From Gordonia sp. SID5947 (lineage in GTDB: Bacteria > Actinomycetota > Actinomycetes > Mycobacteriales > Mycobacteriaceae), in assembly GCF_009862785.1 (NCBI RefSeq), contig NZ_WWHU01000001.1:806001-870000 (forward strand): a DNA stretch of 64,000 bases, read 5' to 3'. The first letter of the stretch is position 1. Each line of letters starts with the position of its first letter. Shown in pieces: positions 44,676-54,105 of this stretch. The notes below the pieces were generated by a model. It saw nothing but the letters and a program-made list of their open reading frames with translations, searched no databases and was not told the origin of the DNA. The translations under genes were made by a program, and so were the position numbers.

Positions 44676-45148
44676 ATGTGTCAATACTGCGGGTGTCGCG
44701 ACATGCCGTTGCTACGTGACTACACCGCCGAACACGAGCGGGCGGTCAACCTGGGGGCGACGCGGTTCGTGCATTGGACACCTCCGATCTCGTCCGGGCC
44801 CGCGACCTCGCCGACCGAATGGCTGCCGAGCTCCGATCGCATTGGCGCGGCGAGGAGGACGGCCTGTTCGCCGAACTACTGGCGAGCGATGACATCATCG
44901 GTGACTACATCGAGCCGCTGGTGCTCGAACACCGCGATCTCGATGCCTTCTTGCGGACGATGGATCTGACCGCGCCGGCAGATCAGGAGCGGTTCCGCAA
45001 TGCGGTCTTCGAACTCCACGAACACATCGCAAAGGAGGAAGACGCCCTCTTTCCTGCCTCGGTCACGACATTGGACGGCGACCAGTGGGACGCCGCGATC
45101 GCGGCCTGGCAGCGCGCCCACCCGGGCGCCGACCTGCTCGGCCCCTGA
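44676..45148 (+). pseudogene. Hemerythrin HHE-domain protein with one frameshift
   Basis: A roughly 157-residue protein beginning MCQYCGCRDMPLLRDYTAEH (first iron-ligand region), continuing in another frame with DLADRMAAELRSHWRGEEDGLFAELL, EPLVLEHRDLDAFL and ELHEHIAKEEDALFP, the histidine and glutamate ligands of a di-iron hemerythrin. One missing base in the G5 run 44753-44757 explains the break (an extra G gives GDAVRALDTSDLV). A GAGGAGG ribosome site precedes ATG 44676. Possible role: oxygen, NO or iron sensing. The N-terminal CQYCGC could bind an extra metal. Confidence 0.8.
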
Positions 45149-45241
45149 GCAGACGCACGGAGTTGTCGGTGCTCGGAGCTTGGTGCCTGGCTCCGTCCCG
45201 ACGCCGGTGCCGCGCAGATGGTGCTGTGGCATGCTGGGATC

Positions 45242-46114
45242 GTGACTGCAGCAGGCGACTTCGACGGTGTGCGCCAGGGCTCGTTCCAGGGGCTCGACGC
45301 ACTGATCATCGAGACGCCGCGAGCCACCGCCGCGCTCTCGATGTTCGGCGGTCAGCTGTTGTCGTTCATCCCTGCGGGATCAGCGCATGATGTGTTGTGG
45401 GTGTCGCCTGCCGCGGCCCCGCCGCCCACCCCGATACGTGGTGGGGTTCCGCTGTGCTGGCCATATTTTGCGCGCGAAGGCCAGCCGGCCGGCGTGCCGT
45501 CGCACGGCTACGCGCGTACCGCGCGCTGGAGGCTCGTCGCCGGTCGATCGACGGAATCCGGTGACACAGAACTCGAGCTGGCACCAGAAGGTCTCGAACA
45601 TCTCCCACTGACCGCCGGCATGACCGTTCGCGTTGGCAACACGCTCGAGCTGGGTCTGCGCACCCATAATCCGGGTGGCGCGACAGTCACGATGACCGAG
45701 GCGTTCCACAACTATTTTCGTGTGGCCGATGTGGGTGCGGTTCGCGTCGAGGGCCTCGGCGGGTTGTCCTACCTCGACAAGTTCGACGACCTCAGATCCC
45801 ATGAACAGCAAGGTGATTGGACGCTGCCGAAGGATACCGCGCGCAGCGATCGCGTCTATCCGGGCGCGGGCGGACGATATCGACTCGTCGATCCAGGACT
45901 CCGTCGAACCATCGAGGTGTCTGTTCGTGGCGGGCATTCGGCCGTGGTGTGGAATCCCGGTGCCGATGTCGCGTCCGGCATGCCCGACATCGGGGCACAT
46001 TGGCGCGAGTTCCTGTGCGTGGAGGCCGCGAATGCCGGGCCCGACATCGTCGAGATCCCCGCCGGCGCGGACCACACACTGTGGCAGACGATCTCCGTGT
46101 CGACGCTCGCGTGA
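45242..46114 (+). CDS. D-hexose-6-phosphate mutarotase, aldose-1-epimerase family
   Basis: A 290-residue beta-sandwich epimerase: FGGQLLSFIPAG, GGVPLCWPYFA, the catalytic His region VPSHGYARTARWRL and TEAFHNYFRVADV, and Glu in FLCVEAANAG. It interconverts alpha and beta anomers of glucose 6-phosphate. GTG 45242 is chosen; ATG 45218 would add 8 residues. No ribosome site is visible, so a leaderless start is possible. Neighbouring genes are unrelated. Confidence 0.87.
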   Translation: MTAAGDFDGVRQGSFQGLDALIIETPRATAALSMFGGQLLSFIPAGSAHDVLWVSPAAAPPPTPIRGGVPLCWPYFAREGQPAGVPSHGYARTARWRLVAGRSTESGDTELELAPEGLEHLPLTAGMTVRVGNTLELGLRTHNPGGATVTMTEAFHNYFRVADVGAVRVEGLGGLSYLDKFDDLRSHEQQGDWTLPKDTARSDRVYPGAGGRYRLVDPGLRRTIEVSVRGGHSAVVWNPGADVASGMPDIGAHWREFLCVEAANAGPDIVEIPAGADHTLWQTISVSTLA

Positions 46115-46224
46115 CGGATCACCGGATATGTCCTGATTGTCGCATTCGTCGTCTGTGAACCCGCTGCCGCGCAACGTCATCGAGCCGATAGACTTTCGAC
46201 GCTCGCATGAGACGGAAGGCTGCC

Positions 46225-47522
46225 ATGTTCCCGAAGTACGGTGTTCCCGACAGCGCCAACACGGCATGGATGCTCACGGCGTTCGCCCTCGTCCTGTTGA
46301 TGACGCCTGCCCTCGCGTTGTTCTACGGCGGCATGGTCCGGTCCAAGAGCGTCTTGAACATGATGATGATGTGTCTGTCGGCCATCCCCATCGTCTGGAT
46401 CATCTGGGTCGTGGTGGGCTACTCGTTGGCTTTCGGCGACGACCACGGTGGGCTGATCGGTAGTTTCGGCTCCTTTCCCGGGCTGCATCACACCTACGGT
46501 CACGACTCCGCGCATCCCGACGGTATGCCGCTCGTCGGGACGATCCCGGCCATCCTCTTCGTCGCCTTCCAGGCCGGTTTCGCGATGGTCACCGTTGCGC
46601 TGATCGCGGGTGCCGTGGCCGATCGCATGCGGTTCCTCTCCTGGGTGGTGTTCGCCGCGATCTGGTCGGTGCTCGTCTACATCCCGATCGCCCACTGGGT
46701 GTTCAGCTCGCCCGGCCTGACCGAGGCGCACGGCGGCTGGATCGTGTCCCATCTGCGCGCGATCGATTTTGCCGGTGGTACTGCGGTCGAGATCAACTCG
46801 GGCGCTTCTGCGCTCGTTCTCGCGCTGCTGCTGGGCCGCCGTCGTGGCTGGCCCAAGGATCCGATGCGGCCACACAATCTGCCGTTCGTGATGCTCGGGC
46901 CGGACTGCTGTGGTTCGGGTGGTTCGGGTTCAACGCCGGCTCGGTTCTGGAGGCCAACGGTTCGGCCGCGATCATCGCGGTCAACACGCTGGGTGCGGGT
47001 GCCGCGTCGATGGTCGCTTGGCTCGTTGTCGAACAGTTCCGACATGGTCGTCCGACATCGTTCGGTGCGGCATCGGGTGTGATCGCCGGCCTCGTCGCGA
47101 TCACACCGTCGTGTTCGGCGGTGACCCCGGTGGGAGCGCTCGCGGTCGGAGCGGTGGCCGGCGCCGTCAGTTCCTATGCGATCGAGCTGAAGTTCCGCTG
47201 GCGGTATGACGACTCGCTCGACGTGGTCGGCGTGCACTTCGTCAGTGGTGTCGTCGGCATGCTGATGATCGGCCTCGTCGCCTCTGGTTCAGCGCCCGCC
47301 GGCGTCGACGGACTCTTCTATGGGGGCGGCGTCGATCAGCTGTGGCGACAGTTCGTCGCCGTGATGGCGGTGCTCGCATATGCGACGGCGGTGACCGGCG
47401 TCATCGGGCTGGCGCTCAAATACACGATCGGGTTGCGTGCGGATCGTCAGCACGAGGTCGACGGTATCGACGACGGTCAGCACGCCGAGTCTGCCTACGA
47501 TTTCCATCCGACGGGTGGCTGA
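46225..47522 (+). pseudogene. amtB: AmtB ammonium transporter with one frameshift
   Basis: A transporter of the Amt/Mep/Rh family, about 432 residues when joined: TAWMLTAFALVLLMTPALALFYGG, FQAGFAMVTVALI, GGTAVEINSGASALVLA, then after the break LLWFGWFGFNAGSVLE, NTLGAGAASMVAWL and DVVGVHFVSG with the pore histidine. The frame breaks at 46897-46899 (CTCGGGCCGGA), where a fourth G restores continuity. A working AmtB is essential for low-ammonium growth, so a sequencing error is likely. ATG 46225 follows GGAAGG. No glnK gene follows. Confidence 0.87.
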
Positions 47523-47644
47523 AGCACGAAACGCGGAACTCTGCCGAATCCCACGTTTGCTGACATGAACTTCGTTAGCCTGCCTACGGGTGGCGCCACG
47601 CGCCGACCCATGGGAAGCGCTATTGAGAAACCGAAGGGGAGATC

Positions 47645-48280
47645 ATGAAGCAGACCATTCGACGGGTGGTCGGGGTCGTCGCCGCCGCGTCCATCGCGAC
47701 TCTCGGAGTCGCAGGTTGTAGTGACGACGACAGCAGTAGCTCGTCAGCGTCGTCGGCGGCGGCCGGGATGTCATCGGCGGTGATGGGTTCCGAGGACGCG
47801 TCCGGCTCCGCAGAGGCCTCGGGTGAGAACGGTTCGGTCGAACTGACCGCGAGCGATGGCACCAAGGTGATGTTGTCCGGCTCGATCGCGGCCAAGTATC
47901 AGGCAGCCACCGAGAAGCAGAAGACCGACCTCGGCGCGCCGATGACCGGGGACGAAGCGTCCGGGACCGGTGAGAACGGTGTGGTGTTCCAGCAGTTCGA
48001 CGGTGGGGTCATCACCGCCAAGAATGCCGACGCGGGTACGCCGGCCTACATCACATGGGGCAAGATCCGCGACGCGTGGAACGTTCCGCGCGATGAGTCG
48101 GGTAAGCCTGCCCCAGACGGCAAGGGCGGGTCGCAGGGTCCTCTCGGCACTGCCACGAGTGACGAGACCGATGAGAACGGCGTCAAGACGTCCACGTTCG
48201 AGCACGGCAAGATCACCTGGGATTCCGCGTCCGACATGGTCGAGGTCACCGTGAACGGGACGGTGGTACCCACCCAGTGA
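47645..48280 (+). CDS. LGFP-repeat lipoprotein, paralogue of 5543-6199
   Basis: A 211-residue predicted lipoprotein: signal with lipobox LGVAGC (Cys25), a Ser/Ala-rich linker, and LGFP-type repeats (NGVVFQQFDGG, GKIRDAWN, GPLGTATSD, FEHGKI). It aligns over its full length with 5543-6199, keeping VVFQQF, AKN, GKIRDAWN and TSD. Likely anchored to the outer face of the plasma membrane, binding cell-wall material. AGGGGAG precedes ATG 47645. A strong terminator follows. Confidence 0.92.
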   Translation: MKQTIRRVVGVVAAASIATLGVAGCSDDDSSSSSASSAAAGMSSAVMGSEDASGSAEASGENGSVELTASDGTKVMLSGSIAAKYQAATEKQKTDLGAPMTGDEASGTGENGVVFQQFDGGVITAKNADAGTPAYITWGKIRDAWNVPRDESGKPAPDGKGGSQGPLGTATSDETDENGVKTSTFEHGKITWDSASDMVEVTVNGTVVPTQ

Positions 48281-48298
48281 GCGACTGATCTCACTTCT

Positions 48299-48333
48299 GG
48301 CGCCCCATTCGCATCCTCTGCGGGTGGGGCGCC
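48299..48333 (+). terminator. Strong hairpin after LGFP lipoprotein gene
   Basis: A perfect 9-bp stem GGCGCCCCA/TGGGGCGCC with an inner CGCA/TGCG stem, starting 19 nt after the stop at 48280. It is typical of a GC-rich actinobacterial intrinsic terminator. Confidence 0.65.
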
Positions 48334-48416
48334 GATGTGTCCGGGCCATCCGCCGACGCCGGACCACCCGTGGTTGCCACTGGTCGAGGAACCCAGACGG
48401 GCGTAGCGTATTGCCG

Positions 48417-49180
48417 GTGAGCTTCGACGTCACCGCCGGGGCGTACGACCGGTTCATGGGCGCTACTCGCGACCGCTGGCCGATTCGTTCACCGCGTGGT
48501 TGCCACTCGCACCCGGACAACGGGCGCTCGATGTCGGCTGCGGGCCCGGCCAGTGGACAGAACTGTTGGCGCAGCGTCTCGGCGCAGGCGCGGTGAGCGC
48601 GGTAGATCCGTCGCCCTCGTTCGTCGCAGCATGCCGCCAAGCCGTTCCCGGCGCCGATGTGCAGCAGGCGACGGCCGACGCTCTGCCCTTCCCTGATGAC
48701 GCTTTCGACCTGACCGGCGCCAGTCTCGTGGTGCATTTCATGCCGGACCCGCGCGCAGGTCTGATCGAGATGGCCAGGGTGACCCGGCCGGGAGGCGAGG
48801 TCGCCGTGACCGGTTGGGATCTGGCCGGTGCGCGGGCGCCCATGGCGACACTGTGGTCGGCATTTGCCGAGCTCGATCTACCACTGGCCGACGAAACCCG
48901 TTCACCCGGTGGCTCTTCCGCCGATCTCGAACGCATTCTGACAGGCGCCGGACTCGAGGATGTGGACACGACCGAATTCCCCGTGGTCGTGGGTTATCGC
49001 GACTTCGACGAATGGTGGGAGCCCTATCAGCATGGCGTGGGGCCCATCGGTGAGTCGATCGCTGCACTCGATTCCGACGAGCGCGAGCGCCTTCGGAAGA
49101 GGTGTGCAGATCGGTTCGGTTCGGGGTCCTTCGAGATCGACGCCGTGGGCTTCGGTGCTCGCGGGCGCGTCGGTGCGTAG
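48417..49180 (+). pseudogene. Class I SAM-dependent methyltransferase with one frameshift
   Basis: A roughly 254-residue methyltransferase: VSFDVTAGAYDRFMG, then after the break LADSFTAWLPLAPGQRALDVGCGPGQWTELL (motif I DVGCGPG) and DAFDLTGASLVVHFM and ARVTRPGGEVAVTGWDL. The frame breaks near 48458-48460, where a fourth G gives MGRYSRPLADSF. GTG 48417 has TAGCGT about 7 nt upstream, suggesting a leaderless message. Substrate unknown. Confidence 0.82.
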
Positions 49181-49255
49181 TCCGTCGACGACGTTGTTCT
49201 CCACCGTGACGGCATGCCGGACTCTGTCCTGACGTGACCGTGGGATCGTGGATGT

Positions 49256-49942
49256 ATGGCAGACACGGTCGACGTCAGCAGTATCGGTGGGCGAGAGCAG
49301 CGCTCGACTCAGGGCCGCAAGGCGCGCGCGACAAAGGAATTGCTGCTCGACACCGCCGAGCGGCTCTTTGCGGAAAATGGCATCTACGCGGTGTCGAACC
49401 GGCAGATCGCCGATGCCGCAGGGCAGGGCAACCCCGCCGTGGTCGGGTACTACTACGACAGCAGGCTCGATCTGGTGCGCGCGTTGGTCGAGCGGTTCAA
49501 CCTGCGAATCGAGCCCGCCCGCGAGGCCATGCTCGACAAGATGAATCACGACACCCGGCTCCGTCAGTGGATCGAATGCCAGGTATTCGTGATCACGCAA
49601 CGATTCGCCGAGCTCGGGACGTCTTCCTGTTTCGCCAGGTTCTGCGCCCACCTCATCTCTGCTCCGGAGCTGCGTAGCATCCTGCTCCACGAATCTCTGG
49701 TCGCCTCGCCGTCCAGCCTGCTCACCTACCAAGGGCTGGTGGAATCGCTCCCATACCTGCCGGTGGAGTTGCGCACCGAACGCGCGGAATGCGCCTTCTT
49801 CGTCACCGTCGGGATGTGTGCGAACTTCGAGCGGGCACTCGCGTCCGGTGCGCCGGGGACCCGTGCCGATTGGGACGACTTTGCCGTCGGCCTGGTGGAC
49901 GTCCTCGTCGGAATCTGGACCGCGCCGGTCACGCCCGGCTGA
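49256..49942 (+). CDS. TetR-family transcriptional regulator
   Basis: A 228-residue TetR protein: ATKELLLDTAERLFAENGIY, ADAAGQGNPAVVGYYYDSRLDLVRAL as helix-turn-helix, and a helical C-terminal domain with a TetR_C_7-like length. It is convergent with the Baeyer-Villiger monooxygenase, overlapping its end by 14 nt. Control of the BVMO/esterase pair would have to come from a distance, so the target is uncertain. Confidence 0.87.
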   Translation: MADTVDVSSIGGREQRSTQGRKARATKELLLDTAERLFAENGIYAVSNRQIADAAGQGNPAVVGYYYDSRLDLVRALVERFNLRIEPAREAMLDKMNHDTRLRQWIECQVFVITQRFAELGTSSCFARFCAHLISAPELRSILLHESLVASPSSLLTYQGLVESLPYLPVELRTERAECAFFVTVGMCANFERALASGAPGTRADWDDFAVGLVDVLVGIWTAPVTPG

Positions 49943-51548
49943 CCGGTTCCGGGTTCCCTGCGGACAGGTCGAACCCGTGATAGCCGGCGATCGTCACCCC
50001 GTCGAGGATCTGTTTGTAGGTTCCGACGCCCCCGGCGAACGGCAACGGGGCGCGCGGTTTGCCGGGAACATTGACACCCATGTACCACGACGGAGCCTCC
50101 GACAGCAGTGTGAGATCGGCACAGTCATTGGTGGTGTTGACCCAATTGTCTTCCGCGGCCACGTCCGGCTCGATTCTTGTCAAATCGCGATCACGCATGT
50201 GTTCGAGGGTCGCGCTGATCCATTCGACGTGACACTCGATCGACGTGATCATGTTCGAGAGCACCGACGGACTCTGCGGACCGGTCACGGTGAACAGATT
50301 CGGGAAACCGGCCGACATCAGCCCGAGGTAGGTTCGTGGACCGTCGGACCATTTGTCACGCAATGTGCGGCCGCCGCTGCGGATGTCGATCGCCTCGAGT
50401 GCCCCGGTCATCGCGTCGAAACCGGTTGCCATGATGATCACGTCGAACTCGTGGACGGTGTCGCCTGCCTCGACGCCAGTGGCGGTGATACGCCGAATCG
50501 GCTGCTGTTTCACGTCGATCAGGGAGACGTTGGGCCGGTTGTAGACCTCGTAGTACCCCGTATCGACACACATCCGCTTCGCGGCTATCGGGTACGACCT
50601 CGGGGTCAGTCGTTCTGCGACGGCCGGATCCGTGACCTTTTGTCTGATCCGTTCGCGCACGTACTCTGCGGCACGCGCGTTGGCCTCTCGGTTCTGGAGC
50701 AGGTCCCGGAAAGATTGCTGGAAGCACAATCCACCGTCGGCGTAGCGTATGTCCAACTCGGACAGGGCATGTTCGTCGTCGAGGTCGTCGAAGAACGGTG
50801 GGAGTTCCGGCCCGCATGGGATGCCCCCGACCGACAGTCGGCTCTCTTCCCGGAACTCGGCGTAGTGCGGCTTGAGCGCCGCCAATTCGTCCGCGATGAG
50901 TCGGTTCTGCGCAGGGACCGCGTATGTCGGGGTGCGTTGGAACACCGTGAGGCTTCCCACCGTCGGAGCGATCGTGGTGATCGTCTGCACCCCAGACGAT
51001 CCCGTCCCGATGACCGCGACGCGCTTGCCGGACAGGTCGACACCGCCCTGCGGCCAGTCCCACGTCCAGTAGGTCTCGCCGGCGAACTCGTTCACGCCGT
51101 CGATGGTCGGGAGCAGCGGCTTGGACAGGCACCCGGTCGCGGCGACCACGAACCGAGCCGTCGTGCGGGTGCCGGTGTCGGTGGTCACCGTCCACATCGA
51201 CTCTGTGTCGTCGAACTCCAACGAATCCACCCGCGTATCAAAGGTCATGTCCTTGCGTAGGTCGTGCTTATCGGCCACGTGATCGAGGTAGGCGAGGAGT
51301 TCCGGTTGCGCGGCATAGCGTTCTGTCCACTCCCACTCTTCTTGGAGCGCCGCATCGAACGAGTACGAGTAACCGATCGATTCGATGTCGCATCGCGCGC
51401 CCGGATATCGATTCCAGTACCAGGTTCCGCCGACCTGCGGCCCCGCCTCGATGAGGTGGACATCGAACCCGAGCTCACGCAGTGCGTAGAGCTGGTAGAT
51501 GCCGGAGAAGCCGGCGCCGATGATGATGACGTCTCGATCAGGCCTCAC
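49929..51548 (-). CDS. Baeyer-Villiger monooxygenase (FAD/NADPH)
   Basis: A 539-residue flavoprotein of the cyclohexanone-monooxygenase type: first FAD motif GAGFSG (11-16), GTWYWNRYPGARCD (NADPH loop), second GTGSSG (181-186), and ATGFD near the C-terminus. The BVMO fingerprint FxGxxxHxxxWP is present as FAGETYWTWDWP (155-166), so the usual histidine (161) is tryptophan. It would convert a ketone to an ester or lactone. GTG 51548 overlaps the esterase gene by 11 nt and is preceded by GAGGAGGGG. Confidence 0.9.
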   Translation of the reverse strand: MRPDRDVIIIGAGFSGIYQLYALRELGFDVHLIEAGPQVGGTWYWNRYPGARCDIESIGYSYSFDAALQEEWEWTERYAAQPELLAYLDHVADKHDLRKDMTFDTRVDSLEFDDTESMWTVTTDTGTRTTARFVVAATGCLSKPLLPTIDGVNEFAGETYWTWDWPQGGVDLSGKRVAVIGTGSSGVQTITTIAPTVGSLTVFQRTPTYAVPAQNRLIADELAALKPHYAEFREESRLSVGGIPCGPELPPFFDDLDDEHALSELDIRYADGGLCFQQSFRDLLQNREANARAAEYVRERIRQKVTDPAVAERLTPRSYPIAAKRMCVDTGYYEVYNRPNVSLIDVKQQPIRRITATGVEAGDTVHEFDVIIMATGFDAMTGALEAIDIRSGGRTLRDKWSDGPRTYLGLMSAGFPNLFTVTGPQSPSVLSNMITSIECHVEWISATLEHMRDRDLTRIEPDVAAEDNWVNTTNDCADLTLLSEAPSWYMGVNVPGKPRAPLPFAGGVGTYKQILDGVTIAGYHGFDLSAGNPEPVSRA

Positions 51549-52530
51549 TGCTCGCCCCTCCTCGTGCGGTGGACAGGTCATGGACTGCACGTGCATGGTC
51601 TTCGATGAATGAACTGATGTGGTCGGCGACGAGTTCGATCCCGGCCTGATAGCCCGGCAGGATGCCGGCCATCTGGAAGTAGATGTGCATCTGTTCGCGG
51701 GCTTCGGCCAGCGTCACCGGCACGCCCGACGCCTCGAGTGCCTTGGCATAGGCGACGCCCTCGTCGTGCAAAGGGTCGTACTCGCAGACGTACACCAATG
51801 CCGGTGGTAGGCCACCCAGGTCCGGGGCGCGCAGCGGAGATGCGTCCGGATCGGTGCGGGCGTTCACATCAGGGAGATAGTGATCCCAGAACCAGATCAT
51901 GGTGTCCCGATTGAGCATCAGTTGGTTTTCGGGTGCCATGTAGGACGGGGTGTCGAAATCGCAGTCGGTGACCGGGTACACGAGCGCCTGAAAGCCGATC
52001 TCCGGCCCCTGCCGGTCGCGTGCGCGCAACGTCATCACGGCCGCGATGTTGCCGCCGGCGCTGTCCCCGGCGACGATCAGTGGTGCACCGGGCTTCGCGA
52101 ACTCCGAGGCATGCTCGGCTGCCCAGCAGAGTCCGATGTAGCTGTCTTCGATCGCGGTGGGGAATCGATGTTCGGGCGCCTTGCGGTAATTGACGAGTAC
52201 GACCGTCGATTGCGTCCGATTGGCGAGATCGCGACCGACGTGGTCGTACTGCAGGTCGATGTCACCGAGAACCCATCCCCCACCGTGGAAGTAGACGATG
52301 ACCGACTCCGCGTGACCTTCGGGGATCAGGACGCGAACACGGAACGCACCCCCATCGACACCGTTGAGCTTCACGTTCCGGACGTCGGCGACGTCAGGAC
52401 CACGACCACTCATCCCGGCGAAGATCGGACCCGACATCCGCGCGATCGCCGGGGTCTGTTCACTGATCGGCGGCTGGCGCTCCTCCGCGAGTTGTTGCAA
52501 CAAGCCCTGCGAAACGGGTTCGAGTGGCAT
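51538..52530 (-). CDS. Alpha/beta hydrolase, HSL-family esterase
   Basis: A 330-residue hormone-sensitive-lipase-type esterase: HGGGW (82-86) oxyanion motif, AGDSAGGN with nucleophile Ser157, Asp in EYDPLHDEG, and His in EQMHIYFQM. It precedes and overlaps the Baeyer-Villiger monooxygenase by 11 nt; such pairs cleave the ester that the monooxygenase makes, giving acid and alcohol. ATG 52530 follows GGGAGG. Confidence 0.9.
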   Translation of the reverse strand: MPLEPVSQGLLQQLAEERQPPISEQTPAIARMSGPIFAGMSGRGPDVADVRNVKLNGVDGGAFRVRVLIPEGHAESVIVYFHGGGWVLGDIDLQYDHVGRDLANRTQSTVVLVNYRKAPEHRFPTAIEDSYIGLCWAAEHASEFAKPGAPLIVAGDSAGGNIAAVMTLRARDRQGPEIGFQALVYPVTDCDFDTPSYMAPENQLMLNRDTMIWFWDHYLPDVNARTDPDASPLRAPDLGGLPPALVYVCEYDPLHDEGVAYAKALEASGVPVTLAEAREQMHIYFQMAGILPGYQAGIELVADHISSFIEDHARAVHDLSTARGGASSEA

Positions 52531-52868
52531 CCGGCCTCCCCTGGTGTCGACGGCCCAACGCATCGGATGGGCTCAGCACGTGATCATCGTCACTCAAAGA
52601 GAGTATGTGCGCTTCGTCTGCTGGGCGGGCAAACGCAGTCAAACGCCGTGGCGTGGGCCCGGAGGACCAGGGGCAGTCTGCTTGTGGCCGCGGGCCGCCA
52701 ATGCTATGAATGATACAAGGATACAAGCATCGTTACATTGAATCACGGCGGCGACATCGGCTTCACGCCCGCGGTCTCGAATGCGATCAGGCCGAGAACG
52801 TTGCGACAGACGTGGTCCGGCAACGGGTATGAGGCACGACGCGTTCGCGCCGACCTCGGAGAGGACGT
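52531..52868. other. Intergenic region before tatA-globin
   Basis: 338 nt with no convincing gene. It contains a direct repeat ATACAAGgATACAAG near 52715 in an A/T-rich spot, possibly a promoter or operator region of the leftward esterase or the rightward tatA gene. Confidence 0.4.
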
Positions 52869-53159
52869 ATGAGGATGGGCGCTTTGCAGCCGTGGCACAT
52901 CGTGATCGTGGCGGTGATCTTTGTCCTTCTGTTCGGGGCGCAGAAGCTCCCCGACGCCGCCCGTGGAATGGGTAGATCGCTGAGAATATTCAAGAGCGAG
53001 GTCGGCGAGCTACACGACCACGACGTCCACGACGTCGCCGGCAAAGCTCTTCCCCTCGAGCGCACTGCCCGACAGAGCACGACAACCCACGATGCACAGG
53101 GTCAGAGCGCGACGGCAGCTCGGCCCGATCGCACCGCGACGCCCGACGAATCCGAGTGA
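52869..53159 (+). CDS. tatA: TatA/TatE-type twin-arginine translocase subunit
   Basis: A 96-residue protein: one short N-terminal hydrophobic helix ([21 protein letters not shown]), the FGxxxLP hinge, an amphipathic helix ([16 protein letters not shown]) and a charged, disordered tail. It is an outlying copy: no tatB, tatC or sec-independent partner lies nearby. Ribosome site GGAGAGGACGT precedes ATG 52869; ATG 52875 is an alternative. Its stop overlaps the start of a globin gene, an unusual pairing. Confidence 0.85.
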   Translation: MRMGALQPWHIVIVAVIFVLLFGAQKLPDAARGMGRSLRIFKSEVGELHDHDVHDVAGKALPLERTARQSTTTHDAQGQSATAARPDRTATPDESE

Positions 53160-53569
53160 CCGTGGACCGGCAACTACTCGAAGACAGCCTGGCGCTCGTC
53201 GACGTGCCCGACGACGGATTGACCGTCCGGTTCTACGACATCCTGTTCGATCGTTATCCGAGCGTGCGACCGATGTTCCAGCGCGACATCAAGGTCCAGG
53301 CATCGATGCTACGAACTGCCATCGTCTCCGTGGTCGACAACCTCGACGACGCCACCTGGCTCACCGCCAATCTCGGGGCACTGGGCCGTCGGCATGCCGA
53401 GATGGGGGTCACCGCACCGATGTACGACGCGGTCGGCGAATGCATGATCGCGGCGATGGCCGACATCGGCGGCTCGGCGTGGAAGCCGGAGATGAGCGTC
53501 GCTTGGCAGCACGCGCTGGCCGCAGTCTCCGAGCTCATGCTCACTGCATACCCGCCCGTGTCTGACTGA
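53156..53569 (+). CDS. Single-domain globin (flavohaemoglobin/nerve-globin-like)
   Basis: A 137-residue globin. Residues include Tyr27 (B10, [10 protein letters not shown]), Gln48 (E7, VQASML) and proximal His80 (F8, LGRRHAEMG), plus [14 protein letters not shown] in the H-helix. This B10-Tyr/E7-Gln set is typical of flavohaemoglobin-like globins that handle oxygen or nitric oxide, though no reductase domain is attached. GTG 53156 overlaps the TatA stop as GTGA; GTG 53162 is an alternative. Confidence 0.87.
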   Translation: MTVDRQLLEDSLALVDVPDDGLTVRFYDILFDRYPSVRPMFQRDIKVQASMLRTAIVSVVDNLDDATWLTANLGALGRRHAEMGVTAPMYDAVGECMIAAMADIGGSAWKPEMSVAWQHALAAVSELMLTAYPPVSD

Positions 53570-53631
53570 CACGATCCTGGCCCGGTGACCGCATCGGTCG
53601 TGGCGCCACCTGCGATCGCGCACAGCGGTTC

Positions 53632-54003
53632 TCAGGTGTCGACCTCTTCGAGATAGACGAGCGAGTTGCCGTCGCGGTCGGCGAACGCGAACATCGGCGG
53701 CACGCCCTCCCACCTGAGTGGTTCCTCGTTGTACACGGTGACTCCCGCTGAGGTGATGCGGGCGTGCGCCTCGTCCGCATCACTGGTACCGAGGCGGACC
53801 GCCACCGGGACCTCACCGTCGGGAGGGAGAAGGAGGAGTGACACGCTCGATCCGGGTGGGCGGACCTCCACGAGTCTTGCCCCCGGCCAGAGTTCGGCGT
53901 CGTTGATCAACTCGCACCCCATGGTCTGGGTGTAGAACTCGATCGCCGAATCTTGGTCCCGCACCGGGATGGAAACGCTGATCACCCGAGTCGTCGAGGT
54001 CAT
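53632..54003 (-). CDS. VOC (glyoxalase/bleomycin-resistance-fold) protein
   Basis: A 123-residue single-module vicinal-oxygen-chelate protein: SVSIPVRDQDSAIEFYTQTMG, LLLLPPDGE, and FAFADRDGNSLVYLEEV. The first conserved histidine is replaced by Ser/Pro positions, so metal catalysis is doubtful; such single-module proteins often bind small ligands. ATG 54003 has AGGAG at 6-nt spacing. No direct operon partner. Confidence 0.88.
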   Translation of the reverse strand: MTSTTRVISVSIPVRDQDSAIEFYTQTMGCELINDAELWPGARLVEVRPPGSSVSLLLLPPDGEVPVAVRLGTSDADEAHARITSAGVTVYNEEPLRWEGVPPMFAFADRDGNSLVYLEEVDT

Positions 54004-54105
54004 GGTGGGCTCCTGATCGTTGTCGGCTGGTATTGAATAGACCGATCGGCAGCGCGGAACTCATCGGATCGCGACGATCACGTTCCGTTGACCACCCATG
54101 TGGAC

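Noticed and set aside
49818..51260. 480-codon plus-strand open frame over the Baeyer-Villiger monooxygenase
   Set aside because: Shadow of the real minus-strand gene, which carries both Rossmann motifs and an operon overlap.
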